Source: Vallitalea longa (GTDB lineage: Bacteria > Bacillota > Clostridia > Lachnospirales > Vallitaleaceae). From it: 64,000 bases of DNA. The stretch spans positions 1 through 64,000 of the forward strand of contig NZ_BRLB01000007.1 in assembly GCF_027923465.1 (NCBI RefSeq), read 5' to 3'. Under the pieces are notes generated by a model. The model saw nothing but the letters and a program-made list of their open reading frames with translations. It was not told the origin of the DNA and ran no database searches. Position 1 is the stretch's first letter, and each line of letters begins with the position of its first letter. A program made the translations under genes and the position numbers. This document shows positions 8,349 through 18,479 of the stretch, piece by piece.

Positions 8349-10190
8349 TTAATAATCTATTTTGACCTTATAATATTTGAGCCAGTAATTAAGCTGAATA
8401 AGATAAGCTATAAATTGAGGTTCTTTCATCAATTGTCCAAACCATGGTGTAATAAATTTTTCTTCATGGTCATTAACTAGATTATATACATTCTTAGTAT
8501 TTATTAAATTATGTATTGGACTATTGCCATCATCTAAGATATCTTTTAGAATTAATTTAACAGATTTACTGTAATCAGGATTATATGTTTTGGGATAAGG
8601 TGATTTTTTTCTGTATACGACATCTTCTGGTAAATATGAACTGAGTACTTTCCTTAAAAGTCCTTTTTCTATATTATTATGATTTTTAATATGCCATGGA
8701 ATATTCCATGTATATTCTACAATTCTATGGTCGGCATAGGGTACTCTTACTTCAAGGCTTTTATACATACTCATTCTGTCTTTTCGTGTTAATAATGTTA
8801 GCATGAACCATTTCAAATTAATATATGTAAGTTTTCTTATTCTCTTTTCATATTCTGATTCATCATCTAGAAAATCAATCTCACTAATTGTTTCTTTATA
8901 TTTATTATTGGCAAATTCTTGCAGTTTTAACTTATTTAATTCTCCTGACAAAAATGATTTCCTTTGATTAATATGTTTATTCCATGGAAAACCATCAAAA
9001 TATATGTCCTCTTCTTTTCTATACCAAGGATAACCACCGAATATTTCATCTGCACATTCTCCGGATAATGCAACAGTATGTACATTTTTAACATTTTGGC
9101 AAAACAGCATTAATGATGAATCAATATCAGCCATACCTGGTAGATCATAAGCTAAAACAGCATCTTTTAACGCTTCAACTAGCATATTTGTATCAATAGT
9201 TATCTTTTTATGATTTGAACCAATATATCCTTTAACTCTTTCTACCCATATATTATCATTACTTGGTTGGAAATCAGAAGCTATAAAATATTTATCATTA
9301 TCTTCATAATCAATAGAATATGTAGTAAGTTTTTTTGATCTATTTCTAAAATATTCACTAGCTATAGATGAAATTCCACTTGAATCAAGGCCTCCTGATA
9401 AAAAAGTACATATGGGTACGTCTGATACCAGCTGTTTTTTAATAGCATCTTCTACTAAAAAAGCAGTATGTTCAAATGTAGATTCTTCATTCTCTGTATG
9501 GTAATTGGTTATTGGTTTCCAATAAATATTTTTATATAATTTTTTTGGTGTCAACAATATATATTCGCTAGGTTTCAATTCAAATATATTTTTAAATACT
9601 CCGCTACCGAGTGCTCTACTTGGTCCTAAACTAAATAATTCTAAAAGTCCATTTTCGTTTAATACAGGTTCCATATCTGGAAAATCCAGTAAAGATTTAA
9701 TTTCAGAAGCGAAAATGAACGAACCATTTATGTATGAGTAAAATAAAGGTTTCACTCCTAATCTATCCCTTGCAAGAAATAGTGATTTCGACTTTTCTTC
9801 CCATATTGCAAAAGCGAATATTCCGTTAAAATATGTAGTACAATCTTCACCCCATTCAATATATGATACGAGTACTACCTCCGTATCACAATTTGACCTG
9901 AATTTATAACCTTTTTTTATTAGTGTATCTCTTAATTCTTTTGTGTTATATAATTCACCATTATAAACTATAGTATACTCGTATTGCGAGATTTTTTTAG
10001 TCATTGGTTGCTTTCCACCTTCAGGATCAATGACCACTAATCTTCTATGACCTAACAAGATATTTTTTTTATAATAAAAGCCATATTCATCTGGTCCTCT
10101 ATGAACCAATTTATTCGTCATACTGTGTATAGTATCTCTTTCCTCAATAATATTTCTATTATAATTAACCCATCCAGTAATTCCGCACAT
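8349..10190 (-). CDS. asnB: Asparagine synthetase, glutamine-hydrolysing
   Basis: The enzyme makes asparagine from aspartate, ATP and glutamine. The class II amidotransferase domain (residues 2 to about 200) needs Cys2 as its nucleophile. This fixes the start at the ATG at 10190 (MCGITGWV) and not the in-frame ATG nine bases earlier, and GGGAG lies 9 bases upstream of it. The synthetase domain has the pyrophosphate loop SGGLDSSG at about residues 266-273. The length of 613 residues fits AsnB. It is first in a transcript with the small membrane protein gene. I see no lasso-peptide or other biosynthetic genes nearby, so ordinary asparagine synthesis is the best reading. Confidence 0.93.
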   Translation of the reverse strand: MCGITGWVNYNRNIIEERDTIHSMTNKLVHRGPDEYGFYYKKNILLGHRRLVVIDPEGGKQPMTKKISQYEYTIVYNGELYNTKELRDTLIKKGYKFRSNCDTEVVLVSYIEWGEDCTTYFNGIFAFAIWEEKSKSLFLARDRLGVKPLFYSYINGSFIFASEIKSLLDFPDMEPVLNENGLLELFSLGPSRALGSGVFKNIFELKPSEYILLTPKKLYKNIYWKPITNYHTENEESTFEHTAFLVEDAIKKQLVSDVPICTFLSGGLDSSGISSIASEYFRNRSKKLTTYSIDYEDNDKYFIASDFQPSNDNIWVERVKGYIGSNHKKITIDTNMLVEALKDAVLAYDLPGMADIDSSLMLFCQNVKNVHTVALSGECADEIFGGYPWYRKEEDIYFDGFPWNKHINQRKSFLSGELNKLKLQEFANNKYKETISEIDFLDDESEYEKRIRKLTYINLKWFMLTLLTRKDRMSMYKSLEVRVPYADHRIVEYTWNIPWHIKNHNNIEKGLLRKVLSSYLPEDVVYRKKSPYPKTYNPDYSKSVKLILKDILDDGNSPIHNLINTKNVYNLVNDHEEKFITPWFGQLMKEPQFIAYLIQLNYWLKYYKVKIDY

Positions 10191-10312
10191 TACAATCATC
10201 TCCCTTTACTACTTTAATTTCTGCAACAATAAATAACTTGTATTACTTTCTTTATCTATATATATGCAAAAGTGCCGTTTTTATGATTTATAGTGTACAC
10301 TAAAAATACTTG

Positions 10313-10339
10313 AATCCTAACATAAGTTATGATAGGATT
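10313..10339 (+). promoter_or_regulatory. Hairpin in the tyrS leader
   Basis: AATCCTA (10313-10319) pairs with TAGGATT (10333-10339), and CATA inside it pairs with TATG, giving about 11 bp with one A-A mismatch, 36 bases before the tyrS start. It has no T-box sequence and no T-tract. Its role is unknown. Confidence 0.35.
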
Positions 10340-10375
10340 ATAAATATTGAATAAAGTTACATTAGGAGGTTCATT

Positions 10376-11602
10376 ATGAGCGCATATGATGTGTTAATGG
10401 AAAGAGGATTTATTGAACAAACAACCCATGAAAAAGAAATTAAGGAATTATTAGAGAATGAAAAAGTCACATTTTATATAGGATTCGATCCAACTGCTGA
10501 TAGTTTAACTGTAGGTCACTTTTTACCAGTTATGGCTATGGCTCATATGCAGAGAGCTGGTCATAGACCAATAATTCTTATTGGCGGCGGTACAACAATG
10601 GTAGGAGATCCTACTGGAAAATCAGATATGCGTAAGATGATGACCCAAGAACAGATTAACGATAATGCCGAAAGTTTTAAAAAACAGTTATCTAAATTCA
10701 TTGACTTTGAAGATGATAAAGCTATAATGGTTAATAATGCTGATTGGTTACTTAATCTTAACTATGTTAATTTTTTAAGAGAAATTGGTGTTAATTTCTC
10801 TGTAAATAGAATGCTTACAGCTGAATGCTATAAATCCAGGATGGAGAAAGGTCTTACATTCTTAGAGTTCAACTATATGCTAATGCAATCTTATGACTTC
10901 TTGGCTCTCAATAGAAAATATAACTGCTGTCTTGAATTAGGCGGTAACGATCAATGGTCTAACATTCTAGGTGGTGTTGAATTAATAAGACGTAAAGAAC
11001 AAAAACCTGCATTCGGTATGACTTTTAAGCTTCTTACTACAAGTGAAGGTAAGAAAATGGGTAAAACCGAAAAAGGTGCTGTATGGCTTGACCCCGCAAA
11101 GACTTCCCCTTATGAATTCTATCAATATTGGAGAAATGTTGAAGATGCTAAAGTTGAAGAATGCTTAAGTCTTCTTACATTCTTACCTATGGAAGAAGTT
11201 AGACGTTTAGGTGCATTGAAAGACGCTGAAATCAATAAAGCTAAAGAAGTACTTGCTTATGAAATCACAAAAATAGTTCATGGTGAGACTGTTGCAAAAC
11301 AAGCAATGGAAGCTGCGAAAGCTTTATTTACCGGAGGAGCTAAAAGTGGTTCTATTCCGACTACTGAAGTTACAAAAGATGAGTTTGAAGAAGGCATGGA
11401 TATCATTTCCGCTCTTATAAAGGCTAAACTTGTTCCTACACGTTCTGAAGGACGTCGAATGATTCAACAAGGTGGCGTAAAAGTAAATGATGTAAAAGTA
11501 GATACAATTGATAGAACGTTAACAAATAATGATTTCAAAGAAGATGGTACTATGTTAATCAAAAAAGGTAAAAAAGGTTTCCATCAATTCAAAATACAAT
11601 AG
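10376..11602 (+). CDS. tyrS: Tyrosyl-tRNA synthetase
   Basis: This class I synthetase charges tRNA-Tyr with tyrosine. The HIGH-type motif appears as LTVGHFLP (near residue 45) and the KMSKS-type loop as [10 protein letters not shown] (near residue 230). [10 protein letters not shown] and GGNDQWSNI line the active site. An S4 RNA-binding domain ([17 protein letters not shown]) forms the C-terminus. The length of 408 residues is normal. TTAGGAGG precedes the ATG. A Rho-independent terminator follows directly, so the gene is monocistronic. Unlike many Firmicutes tyrS genes, its short leader shows no T-box. Confidence 0.97.
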   Translation: MSAYDVLMERGFIEQTTHEKEIKELLENEKVTFYIGFDPTADSLTVGHFLPVMAMAHMQRAGHRPIILIGGGTTMVGDPTGKSDMRKMMTQEQINDNAESFKKQLSKFIDFEDDKAIMVNNADWLLNLNYVNFLREIGVNFSVNRMLTAECYKSRMEKGLTFLEFNYMLMQSYDFLALNRKYNCCLELGGNDQWSNILGGVELIRRKEQKPAFGMTFKLLTTSEGKKMGKTEKGAVWLDPAKTSPYEFYQYWRNVEDAKVEECLSLLTFLPMEEVRRLGALKDAEINKAKEVLAYEITKIVHGETVAKQAMEAAKALFTGGAKSGSIPTTEVTKDEFEEGMDIISALIKAKLVPTRSEGRRMIQQGGVKVNDVKVDTIDRTLTNNDFKEDGTMLIKKGKKGFHQFKIQ

Positions 11603-11625
11603 TTGTAATAATATTTAGTATATTC

Positions 11626-11660
11626 AATAAAAGAGCTTGCATTTTGTGAGCTCTTTTATT
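11626..11660 (+). terminator. Terminator of tyrS
   Basis: AATAAAAGAGCT (11626-11637) and AGCTCTTTTATT (11649-11660) form a perfect 12-bp stem with an 11-nt loop. The T-rich right arm gives the U-tract. Confidence 0.85.
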
Positions 11661-11818
11661 ATAATAAATTTATAGACACAATCAGAATATATATATTCAT
11701 TTAACTATATTAATTTAATACTATTTATAATAAGCGTGTTACTATATATAGGCATTAGCTTTATATATATGTATTTTCAATGATACATATGTATATTGTT
11801 AATGCTTTTATTATTGCT

Positions 11819-11847
11819 AAAAACTGTTTTTTTGTTAGACAGTTTTT
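11819..11847 (+). terminator. Leader hairpin upstream of the GH20 gene
   Basis: AAAAACTGT (11819-11827) and ACAGTTTTT (11839-11847) form a perfect 9-bp stem ending in five T, 12 bases before the AGGAGG site of the hexosaminidase gene. It could act as an attenuator-type terminator in the leader, or end an upstream transcript. Confidence 0.45.
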
Positions 11848-11873
11848 ATAATAAAATTAGGAGGTATCTTTAT

Positions 11874-14177
11874 ATGAAATTATTTAAGAAAATTTTCAGA
11901 CATTATACCTACTCGTTATTAGTTCTATTACTAATCTTTTCTCTATTTAGCTCATTACCTGTATCAGCTAGTGATACTAATCCACAACCCAATGTTATTC
12001 CTGCCTTACAAGAATGGACTGGAGAAACTGGATGTTTCACACTTACCCCATTATCACGTGTATGTATCGATCCATCTTTTGAAATGGAATTATTGACTAG
12101 AATGACATCATTTAAAGAAGAAATAAAGCTTATCAATGAAAATCTAGATCTATCTATAGTAGTTTCTGACGATCCGGCTGATTGTGACATATATATTACT
12201 CTAGACTGTCAAGATACTAGTATTGGTGATGAAGGATATCTTATGGATATTGATACTATGATAAGATTAACTGCTAATACTGCTGATGGTGCCTTTTATG
12301 GGACAAGAACTCTCCTACAGATTTTGGCTGCTGATACTACAAAAGATTCAATCCCTAGAGGAAATATCAAAGATTATCCAATGTATGAAGAACGTGCTTT
12401 CATGATTGATGTATCCAGAAAATATTTTACTATTGATTTTCTAAGGGATTATGTAAAATTAATGTCATGGTTCAAAATGAATGATTTCCATATACATTGG
12501 ACTGATGATTGGTATGATGGATATTGGGCTTTCCGTTTAGAAAGTACCACATATCCTGATATAACAGCTACAGATGGTAGTTATACTAAGCAACAAGTTA
12601 ATGAGCTTCAAGATCTAGGTGATATTTATGGAGTGACTATAACTCCTGAATTTGATTCACCCTCTCATGCAAGACCTTATACTAAGATTCGTCCAGATTT
12701 AATTAATCCTAATAAAGGTGACCGATATCTTGATTTAAATAATCCTGATACATATACTTTTATGCAATCAATATATGATGAATATGTTCCTTTATTTAGG
12801 GCACCCAATTTTCATATTGGTTGTGATGAATATGATGGTGGTGGTGAATCATATCGTCAATATTATAATATTATGGCTGATTATGTGAAGAATCTTGGAA
12901 AAAATGTCCGTGTTTGGACTGGATGGCAACATGAAAGTGGAACCACTGTACCTGACTCAGATATTATTATTGATGTATGGGAAGGCAATTTTGATGTCAA
13001 TAATTGTGTGAACAACGGAAACAAAGTCATTAATTCTAGTGGAGATTATTTATATATCGTTCCTAAGACCAGCTGGGTACCCGATTTACCTGTTTTATAT
13101 GAACAGTGGGAACCTCATATATTTAACAGAGCTAGAACTAATAAATTAGCTCCTGATAATGAACAACTGCTAGGTGGTAAACTTAATATTTGGCTAGATG
13201 ATAAAAGGGATTTAGTTTCACAACAAGACTGTGATAAACTTATTCAGCCTGCACTAAAGATATTATCAGAAAAATTATGGGGAGAGAAAGATTCTCATAC
13301 CTATGAAGATTTTGTGATTAGAACTTTAGAAATAGGTAATGCTCCGGGAATTAACCTTACCCCTACTGAAAAATTGCCTCCGATAGATGAGAATAATTTA
13401 GCTTATACTAAGCCGGTAACTGCATCTTCAACAGAAAATAATACATTATTTACTCCTGATAAGGCAGTTGACCGTTATACAACATCACGATGGTCAAGTA
13501 ATTATAGTGATGACGAATTCATCTATGTGGATTTGATGAATATATATACTGTAGATAGTGTCAAATTATTATGGGAAGATGCATACGCAGAGAAATATAA
13601 AATACAAGTTTCTGAAGATGCAGTGAATTGGACAGACGTTTATATTGAAAGTGATTCAGATGGTGAAGAAGACATTATTAACTTTTCACCTGTAACTGCA
13701 CGATATGTCAAGATGCAAGGTGTCAAAAGAAAAACCAACTGGGGATATTCTTTATATGATTTCAGTGTTTATGGCTCTGATGTATCTCCTACTAATAATA
13801 TAGCTATTAATAAACCATTTTTCGTATCCGGTGTAGAACCTTCCACTTCATTTAACGGTCATTTGGCTGTTGATGGTAACATAGAAACTAGATGGGCTAG
13901 TGACTATGATGATGTTGCTTGGTGTTATGTGGATTTAGAAGAAATGACTGCTGTTAGTAAACTAAATCTCAAATGGGAAAATGCCTATGGAAAAAAATAT
14001 AAAATACTGATATCTGATGACGCTGTTAACTGGACAGATATCTTTACGGAAAACAATAGTGATGGTGGTTTAGATACAATAAACATTGACCAACAAACAA
14101 GGTATATTAAAATGCAAGGTGTAGAAAGAGCAACCGATTGGGGATATTCGATTTGGGAATTGGAAGTATATAATTAA
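11874..14177 (+). CDS. Secreted GH20 beta-N-acetylhexosaminidase with two F5/8C (CBM32-like) domains
   Basis: The 767-residue protein has a signal peptide (cleavage near VSAS, residues 30-33), a GH20 N-terminal alpha/beta domain (about 45-165), a GH20 TIM barrel (about 170-490) with the catalytic pair in HIGCDEYDGG (Asp318-Glu319), and two C-terminal discoidin-type sugar-binding domains (about 500-640 and 645-767). Both of these contain KYKI..S.DAVNWTD. It should release terminal N-acetyl-hexosamine from extracellular glycans such as chitin fragments, mucin-like glycans or peptidoglycan. I chose the ATG at 11874 because AGGAGG lies just upstream; the longer frame from 11796 spoils the signal peptide. 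It is monocistronic with its own terminator. Confidence 0.92.
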   Translation: MKLFKKIFRHYTYSLLVLLLIFSLFSSLPVSASDTNPQPNVIPALQEWTGETGCFTLTPLSRVCIDPSFEMELLTRMTSFKEEIKLINENLDLSIVVSDDPADCDIYITLDCQDTSIGDEGYLMDIDTMIRLTANTADGAFYGTRTLLQILAADTTKDSIPRGNIKDYPMYEERAFMIDVSRKYFTIDFLRDYVKLMSWFKMNDFHIHWTDDWYDGYWAFRLESTTYPDITATDGSYTKQQVNELQDLGDIYGVTITPEFDSPSHARPYTKIRPDLINPNKGDRYLDLNNPDTYTFMQSIYDEYVPLFRAPNFHIGCDEYDGGGESYRQYYNIMADYVKNLGKNVRVWTGWQHESGTTVPDSDIIIDVWEGNFDVNNCVNNGNKVINSSGDYLYIVPKTSWVPDLPVLYEQWEPHIFNRARTNKLAPDNEQLLGGKLNIWLDDKRDLVSQQDCDKLIQPALKILSEKLWGEKDSHTYEDFVIRTLEIGNAPGINLTPTEKLPPIDENNLAYTKPVTASSTENNTLFTPDKAVDRYTTSRWSSNYSDDEFIYVDLMNIYTVDSVKLLWEDAYAEKYKIQVSEDAVNWTDVYIESDSDGEEDIINFSPVTARYVKMQGVKRKTNWGYSLYDFSVYGSDVSPTNNIAINKPFFVSGVEPSTSFNGHLAVDGNIETRWASDYDDVAWCYVDLEEMTAVSKLNLKWENAYGKKYKILISDDAVNWTDIFTENNSDGGLDTINIDQQTRYIKMQGVERATDWGYSIWELEVYN

Positions 14178-14192
14178 AATTAACAAAATCTT

Positions 14193-14232
14193 AGAATTCA
14201 TTTAGTATGTTATACTAAATGGATTCTTTTTT
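14193..14232 (+). terminator. Terminator of the GH20 gene
   Basis: The stem 14193-14208 / 14212-14227 has 16 pairs with one G-U and is followed by T7. It is a classical Rho-independent terminator. Confidence 0.9.
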
Positions 14233-14347
14233 CCTATTTGTTCTTTAGTAATTTCTCAAGTAGTCTTTCACTTTTAGCTTTATTATTGCATGATAATCAT
14301 TTATAATTATATAAGCGAAATAATTTAAAGACTTAGGAGTGTTACTA

Positions 14348-15106
14348 ATGAAAATTATTCTATTATGTTTTGCTGGTTTTATTGCAGCATTTGTTGATTC
14401 TATAGCGGGAGGTGGCGGATTAATAAGTGTTCCTGCATATTATATGGCTGGACTTCCCTCACATATGGTTCTCGGAACAAATAAATTTTCAGCTACATGT
14501 GCTTCATTGACAAGTTCAATTAAATATCTTAAAAGTGGATTAGGTAGTAAAAACCTTTTAAAATATGCTATTCCTTTCACCTTAGTAGGTGCATGTATAG
14601 GAGTTACTGCAGCTCTAAATATCGATGAGAAAATACTTAGTAGTGTCATACTGATAATGGTCCTTATCATCGGGGTTTACTCTCTTTTTTCAAAATCACT
14701 AGGAATCAAAGAAAATCTGAAAAAAGTTACTAGAATGAGAATTTTCCTTCTTATAGTATTAGCTCTTATTCTTGGTTTCTATGATGGCTTCTTTGGACCT
14801 GGTACTGGTTCTTTTTTGATGTTTGGCTTAATTAGCCTCTTTGGTTTTGAATTCACTAAAGCAGCTGCTAATGCAAGAGTAATGAATTTTTTCAGTAATA
14901 TTACTTCACTGTTCTTATTTGCCTTAAACATGAAAATTAATTTTTATTATGGTATTCCTGTTGCAATATGTAGTATAATTGGTGCTAAGCTTGGAACTGC
15001 ATTTGCACTTAAGAAAGGTGCAAAATTAATAAAACCTATTTTTGTTACTATGTCATTAATATTATCTTTGAAATTATTGATTGTAGATGTATTACATTTA
15101 TTATAA
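14348..15106 (+). CDS. TSUP/TauE-SafE family membrane permease
   Basis: This 252-residue polytopic membrane protein has about eight hydrophobic segments. It carries the family signatures FVDSIAGGGGLISVPA (near residue 16) and GFYDGFFGPGTGSFLMFGL (near 139), an internal duplication typical of the TSUP family. Members export or import small organic or sulfur-containing anions such as sulfite, sulfoacetate or taurine products. The substrate here cannot be told. The ATG at 14348 is preferred over an in-frame GTG at 14339 because AGGAG lies 8 bases upstream of it. No partner genes are nearby. Confidence 0.88.
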   Translation: MKIILLCFAGFIAAFVDSIAGGGGLISVPAYYMAGLPSHMVLGTNKFSATCASLTSSIKYLKSGLGSKNLLKYAIPFTLVGACIGVTAALNIDEKILSSVILIMVLIIGVYSLFSKSLGIKENLKKVTRMRIFLLIVLALILGFYDGFFGPGTGSFLMFGLISLFGFEFTKAAANARVMNFFSNITSLFLFALNMKINFYYGIPVAICSIIGAKLGTAFALKKGAKLIKPIFVTMSLILSLKLLIVDVLHLL

Positions 15107-15128
15107 AACATCTAATAATACATATATG

Positions 15129-15160
15129 ATAAGTTCTGTAAAGATATTAGAAGAACTTAT
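15129..15160 (+). terminator. Hairpin after the permease gene
   Basis: ATAAGTTCT (15129-15137) pairs with AGAACTTAT (15152-15160). There is no T-tract, so this is weaker than the next hairpin. Confidence 0.35.
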
Positions 15161-15235
15161 GATGATAGGTTGATAGAAAATAAAAGGTTGTTTTTGATTA
15201 TAGACCAGATTAAGTATTAGGAAATTTATAATTAT

Positions 15236-15277
15236 AAAAAATAAGGAATAAGAATTTTCCTATCCCTTATTTTTTTA
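15236..15277. terminator. Bidirectional terminator between the permease gene and pepD
   Basis: AAAAAATAAGG (15236-15246) and CCTTATTTTTT (15265-15275) frame a GC-containing loop region. A-tract and T-tract on opposite sides suit termination from both directions. Confidence 0.75.
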
Positions 15278-15281
15278 TATT

Positions 15282-16730
15282 CTATTTTATATTTTTTAGA
15301 GTTTCTATTAAGAATTCCCAAGTTCTTCTAGTTGATGATATACTCAACTTTTCATCTGGTGTATGTACATCATACATGTTAGGTCCAAGAGAAATCATGT
15401 CTATACCTTCAATTTTGGCATCAAATACACCACATTCAAGTCCTGCATGGATAGCTTTGATTAAAGGTTTTTCACCATACATATCTTCATATGTCTTAGC
15501 AAATATATCTCTTAATTGGGATTCTTTTCTATACTCCCATTCTGGATACTCACTTCTAACGTGAAATTCTGAATTAGTATATTTAGCAAACAAACCCAAT
15601 TGATATTTCATTAATTCTTTTAATGAACCTACAGAACTTCTAACAGCTGAAGTTAATTTGATTATGTCATCATTAGTTGTAACTACACCAAGATTAAGAG
15701 AACTTTCAACTAATCCTTCTATATCTGAACTCATGGTTTGAATTCCGTTTGGTAAGCATGTCAACAAGAAAATAAGTTTATCAAGTGTTTCTCTAGAAAC
15801 TACTTTATAAGAATCCTCATTTCCTTTTGTTACAACTACTGTAAGTCCGCTATCACTTGTTTTGTATTCATGTTTGATTTCATTCACAATTTCATCCACG
15901 ATATTATCAAATTTATTATCATCATCATTGATAACTATATTTGCTATTGCTTCACGAGGTATTGCATTGTCTTTAGAACCACCACATATATCAATTAATT
16001 GAATACTTGTCTTGGTGTTAAGTGCATATAGAATTCTTCCCATCAACTGATTGGAATTAGCTCTGTTCTTATCAATATCGCTACCAGAATGACCGCCTTT
16101 CAAACCTTTAACCATAATCTTAACAATCTTTCCAGTTGCTGATTCCTTCTTAATAGGAATATCGATATAAGTTTTTAGACCGCCTGCACAACTTACTAGA
16201 AATTCCCCTTCTTCTTCACTGTCAAGATTCACTAGGTATTTACCTGAAAGATTAGCAGGATCTAACGCTAATGCTCCATTCATTCCAGCTTCTTCATTAG
16301 TTGTTATAAAAATTTCAAGAGCTGGATGTTCAATTTTATTTGAGTCAAGAATTGCAAGACAGTAAGCTACTGCCATACCATTATCAGCACCCAAAGTTGT
16401 ACCATTAGCACTAATGAAATCTCCTTCTACAACTAATTCTATAGGGTCTTTTAGAAAATCATGCTCTACATCAAAATTCTTTTCACATACCATATCCATA
16501 TGACCTTGTAGAATAACTGTAGGACAATCTTCATATCCTTTTGTTGCAGGTTTTTTAATTATAACATTTAACTCTTCATCTTGTATAACTTCTAAGTTCC
16601 TTTCTTTTGCAAAAGAAACAAGGTAATCACTTATACCTTTTTCATTCCCTGATCCTCTAGGAATATCACTAATGTTCTCAAAAAATTCAAATACACTTTT
16701 AGGTTCAAGACCTTCTATAACTTTACTCAT
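15282..16730 (-). CDS. pepD: Aminoacyl-histidine dipeptidase (M20C, PepD)
   Basis: This cytosolic zinc dipeptidase hydrolyses Xaa-His (carnosine-like) and other dipeptides. M20 metal-site motifs are visible as LQGHMDMV (near residue 76), GTTLGADNG (near 110), TTNEEAGMNGA (near 143) and IHAGLECG (near 433). The length of 482 residues matches PepD. I prefer the ATG at 16730, which has GGAAGG 8 bases upstream; a GTG at 16739 is too close to that site. It is the first gene met after the convergent permease gene, with 57 bases to the next upstream gene on the same strand. Confidence 0.93.
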   Translation of the reverse strand: MSKVIEGLEPKSVFEFFENISDIPRGSGNEKGISDYLVSFAKERNLEVIQDEELNVIIKKPATKGYEDCPTVILQGHMDMVCEKNFDVEHDFLKDPIELVVEGDFISANGTTLGADNGMAVAYCLAILDSNKIEHPALEIFITTNEEAGMNGALALDPANLSGKYLVNLDSEEEGEFLVSCAGGLKTYIDIPIKKESATGKIVKIMVKGLKGGHSGSDIDKNRANSNQLMGRILYALNTKTSIQLIDICGGSKDNAIPREAIANIVINDDDNKFDNIVDEIVNEIKHEYKTSDSGLTVVVTKGNEDSYKVVSRETLDKLIFLLTCLPNGIQTMSSDIEGLVESSLNLGVVTTNDDIIKLTSAVRSSVGSLKELMKYQLGLFAKYTNSEFHVRSEYPEWEYRKESQLRDIFAKTYEDMYGEKPLIKAIHAGLECGVFDAKIEGIDMISLGPNMYDVHTPDEKLSISSTRRTWEFLIETLKNIK

Positions 16731-16787
16731 TTTACTCACCTTCCCAAAATCTCTTATTTTGATAGAGAAGTTATAATTAAACCATTT

Positions 16788-18146
16788 TTAATTCTTAAAA
16801 CTATGAATTGGTGCTGGTATTCTACCACCTCTATTAATAAGTCTTTCGCATCCAAACTCATTTACAGGCATTAATGGAGCATAACCTAATAATCCACCAA
16901 ATTCTGCTTGATCACCTACATCTTTACCAATAACAGGTATAACCCTAACAGCTGTTGTTTTTTGATTAATCATTCCAATAGCCATTTCATCTGCTATCAT
17001 TCCTGAAATAGTAGATTCCTTAGTTTTACCTGGTATCGCAATCATGTCAAGACCTACTGAACAAACACATGTCATAGCTTCAAGCTTCTCTATTGTTAAA
17101 GCTCCTTTATTGACAGCATCTATCATACCTTGGTCTTCACTAACTGGTATGAAAGCACCACTTAATCCACCAACATATGATGATGCCATAACCCCGCCTT
17201 TTTTAACTTGGTCATTTAATAATGCAAGGGCTGCCGTTGTTCCAGGTGCACCTACATAATCCACACCAATTTCTTGTAAAATTTCTGCAATACTATCACC
17301 TATAGCAGGTGTTGGTGCAAGTGATAAATCTATTATGCCAAAAGGAACACCTAAAGCTTTAGATGCTTCTTTTGCAACTAATTGTCCAACTCTAGTTATT
17401 TTAAAAGCTGTTTTTTTAATAGTCTCACATAGCTCTTCAAAATCTTTGCCTCTACAAGTTTCTAAAGCCTTTTTAACGACACCAGGACCACTAACGCCAA
17501 CATTGATTATGGCATCTGCCTCACTAACACCATGGAAAGCTCCAGCCATGAATGGATTATCATCTGGTGCATTACAAAAGACAACGAATTTTGCACAACC
17601 TATTGAATCACTATCTTTAGTTAATATTGCTGTTTCTTTTATAGTACTTCCAAGTAATTTAACTGCGTCCATGTTAATTCCGGTTTTTGTTGAACCTACA
17701 TTAACTGAGCTACATACTCTTTCTGTAGTAGCAAGAGCTTCTGGTATAGATTTAATCAATTTCTTATCGCTTTCTGTCATACCTTTGCTGACAATAGCTG
17801 AAAAACCACCTATAAAATTAACACCAACTTCTTTTGCTGCTCTGTCTAGTGTTTTGGCAATAGAAACGTAGGAATCTGTCTTAGTACTTGATGCTGCAAT
17901 AGCTATAGGTGTTATTGAGATTCTTTTGTTCACAATAGGAACACCATATTTTTTCTCAATATCTTCTCCAACTTTAACTAGATTTTTAGCCTTAGTCGTA
18001 ATTTTATTATAAATATTTTCATTAAATCTATCAATATCAGGGTCGGCACAATCAATAAGACTAATACCCATTGTTATCGTTCTTACATCCAAATTTTCTT
18101 TCAATATCATTGTATTCGTTTCTAGTACTTCTAATGAATTAATCAT
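16788..18146 (-). CDS. PFL family protein (DUF711/UPF0210)
   Basis: The 452-residue protein is a member of the UPF0210 family, which has a pyruvate-formate-lyase-like fold but no proven activity. Conserved stretches include [31 protein letters not shown] and [20 protein letters not shown], and the C-terminus has GYAPLMPVN and [12 protein letters not shown]. It is almost always paired, as here, with a small ACT-domain protein encoded 38 bases upstream in the same transcript. That pairing suggests the ACT protein senses a small ligand for it. The function is unknown. Confidence 0.9.
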   Translation of the reverse strand: MINSLEVLETNTMILKENLDVRTITMGISLIDCADPDIDRFNENIYNKITTKAKNLVKVGEDIEKKYGVPIVNKRISITPIAIAASSTKTDSYVSIAKTLDRAAKEVGVNFIGGFSAIVSKGMTESDKKLIKSIPEALATTERVCSSVNVGSTKTGINMDAVKLLGSTIKETAILTKDSDSIGCAKFVVFCNAPDDNPFMAGAFHGVSEADAIINVGVSGPGVVKKALETCRGKDFEELCETIKKTAFKITRVGQLVAKEASKALGVPFGIIDLSLAPTPAIGDSIAEILQEIGVDYVGAPGTTAALALLNDQVKKGGVMASSYVGGLSGAFIPVSEDQGMIDAVNKGALTIEKLEAMTCVCSVGLDMIAIPGKTKESTISGMIADEMAIGMINQKTTAVRVIPVIGKDVGDQAEFGGLLGYAPLMPVNEFGCERLINRGGRIPAPIHSFKN

Positions 18147-18184
18147 GTATAATTCTCAATCCTCTCAGGTTGTATTTATAATAG

Positions 18185-18457
18185 TTATAATCTATGCATC
18201 TTATTAAAGATTTCTTCGTGTTGAAGTTTTATAGTTACTCCTATTTTATTTCCAAGTTGGTCTAATTCATCTACAACTTCTCCAAAAGGCTTTGTTATAT
18301 TATTAACATCTACTATCATCATCATATTGAAAAAACCTTGTACGATTGTTTGAGATATATCAAGGATATTAATATTATCTTTTGCAAGATAGGCACAAAC
18401 CTCCGAAATAATTCCAACTCTATCTTTTCCTACTACTGTTATAATACCTTTTTTCAT
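18185..18457 (-). CDS. ACT domain protein (UPF0237)
   Basis: The 90-residue protein is a single ACT domain of the GcvR-like UPF0237 type, with GKDRVGIISEVCAYLAKDNINILDISQ at its N-terminus. ACT domains usually bind amino acids or similar small ligands. The start is placed at the ATG at 18457, which has AAAGGAG about 11 bases upstream; an in-frame TTG at 18490 would run into the preceding gene. It forms a two-gene unit with the UPF0210 gene and follows the WalJ-like gene by 22 bases. Confidence 0.9.
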   Translation of the reverse strand: MKKGIITVVGKDRVGIISEVCAYLAKDNINILDISQTIVQGFFNMMMIVDVNNITKPFGEVVDELDQLGNKIGVTIKLQHEEIFNKMHRL

Positions 18458-18479
18458 TACTAAACTACTCCTTTCTGTC

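Noticed and set aside
8007-10190. Lasso-peptide cluster (asparagine-synthetase-like cyclase with small precursor)
   Set aside because: The AsnB has an intact glutaminase domain with Cys2, and the small neighbour is a membrane protein with no leader/core layout. No B-type protease or transporter is near.
10200-10375. T-box leader for tyrS
   Set aside because: The leader is short and has no GGTACC-type T-box sequence; only a simple hairpin is visible.
11796-11873. Longer N-terminus for the GH20 protein
   Set aside because: The extension lies before the AGGAGG site and includes a terminator-like hairpin; the ATG at 11874 gives a normal signal peptide.
17335-17871. 178-codon plus-strand open frame opposite the UPF0210 gene
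   Set aside because: It lies fully antisense to a well-conserved gene, lacks a ribosome binding site and resembles no protein. It is a shadow frame.
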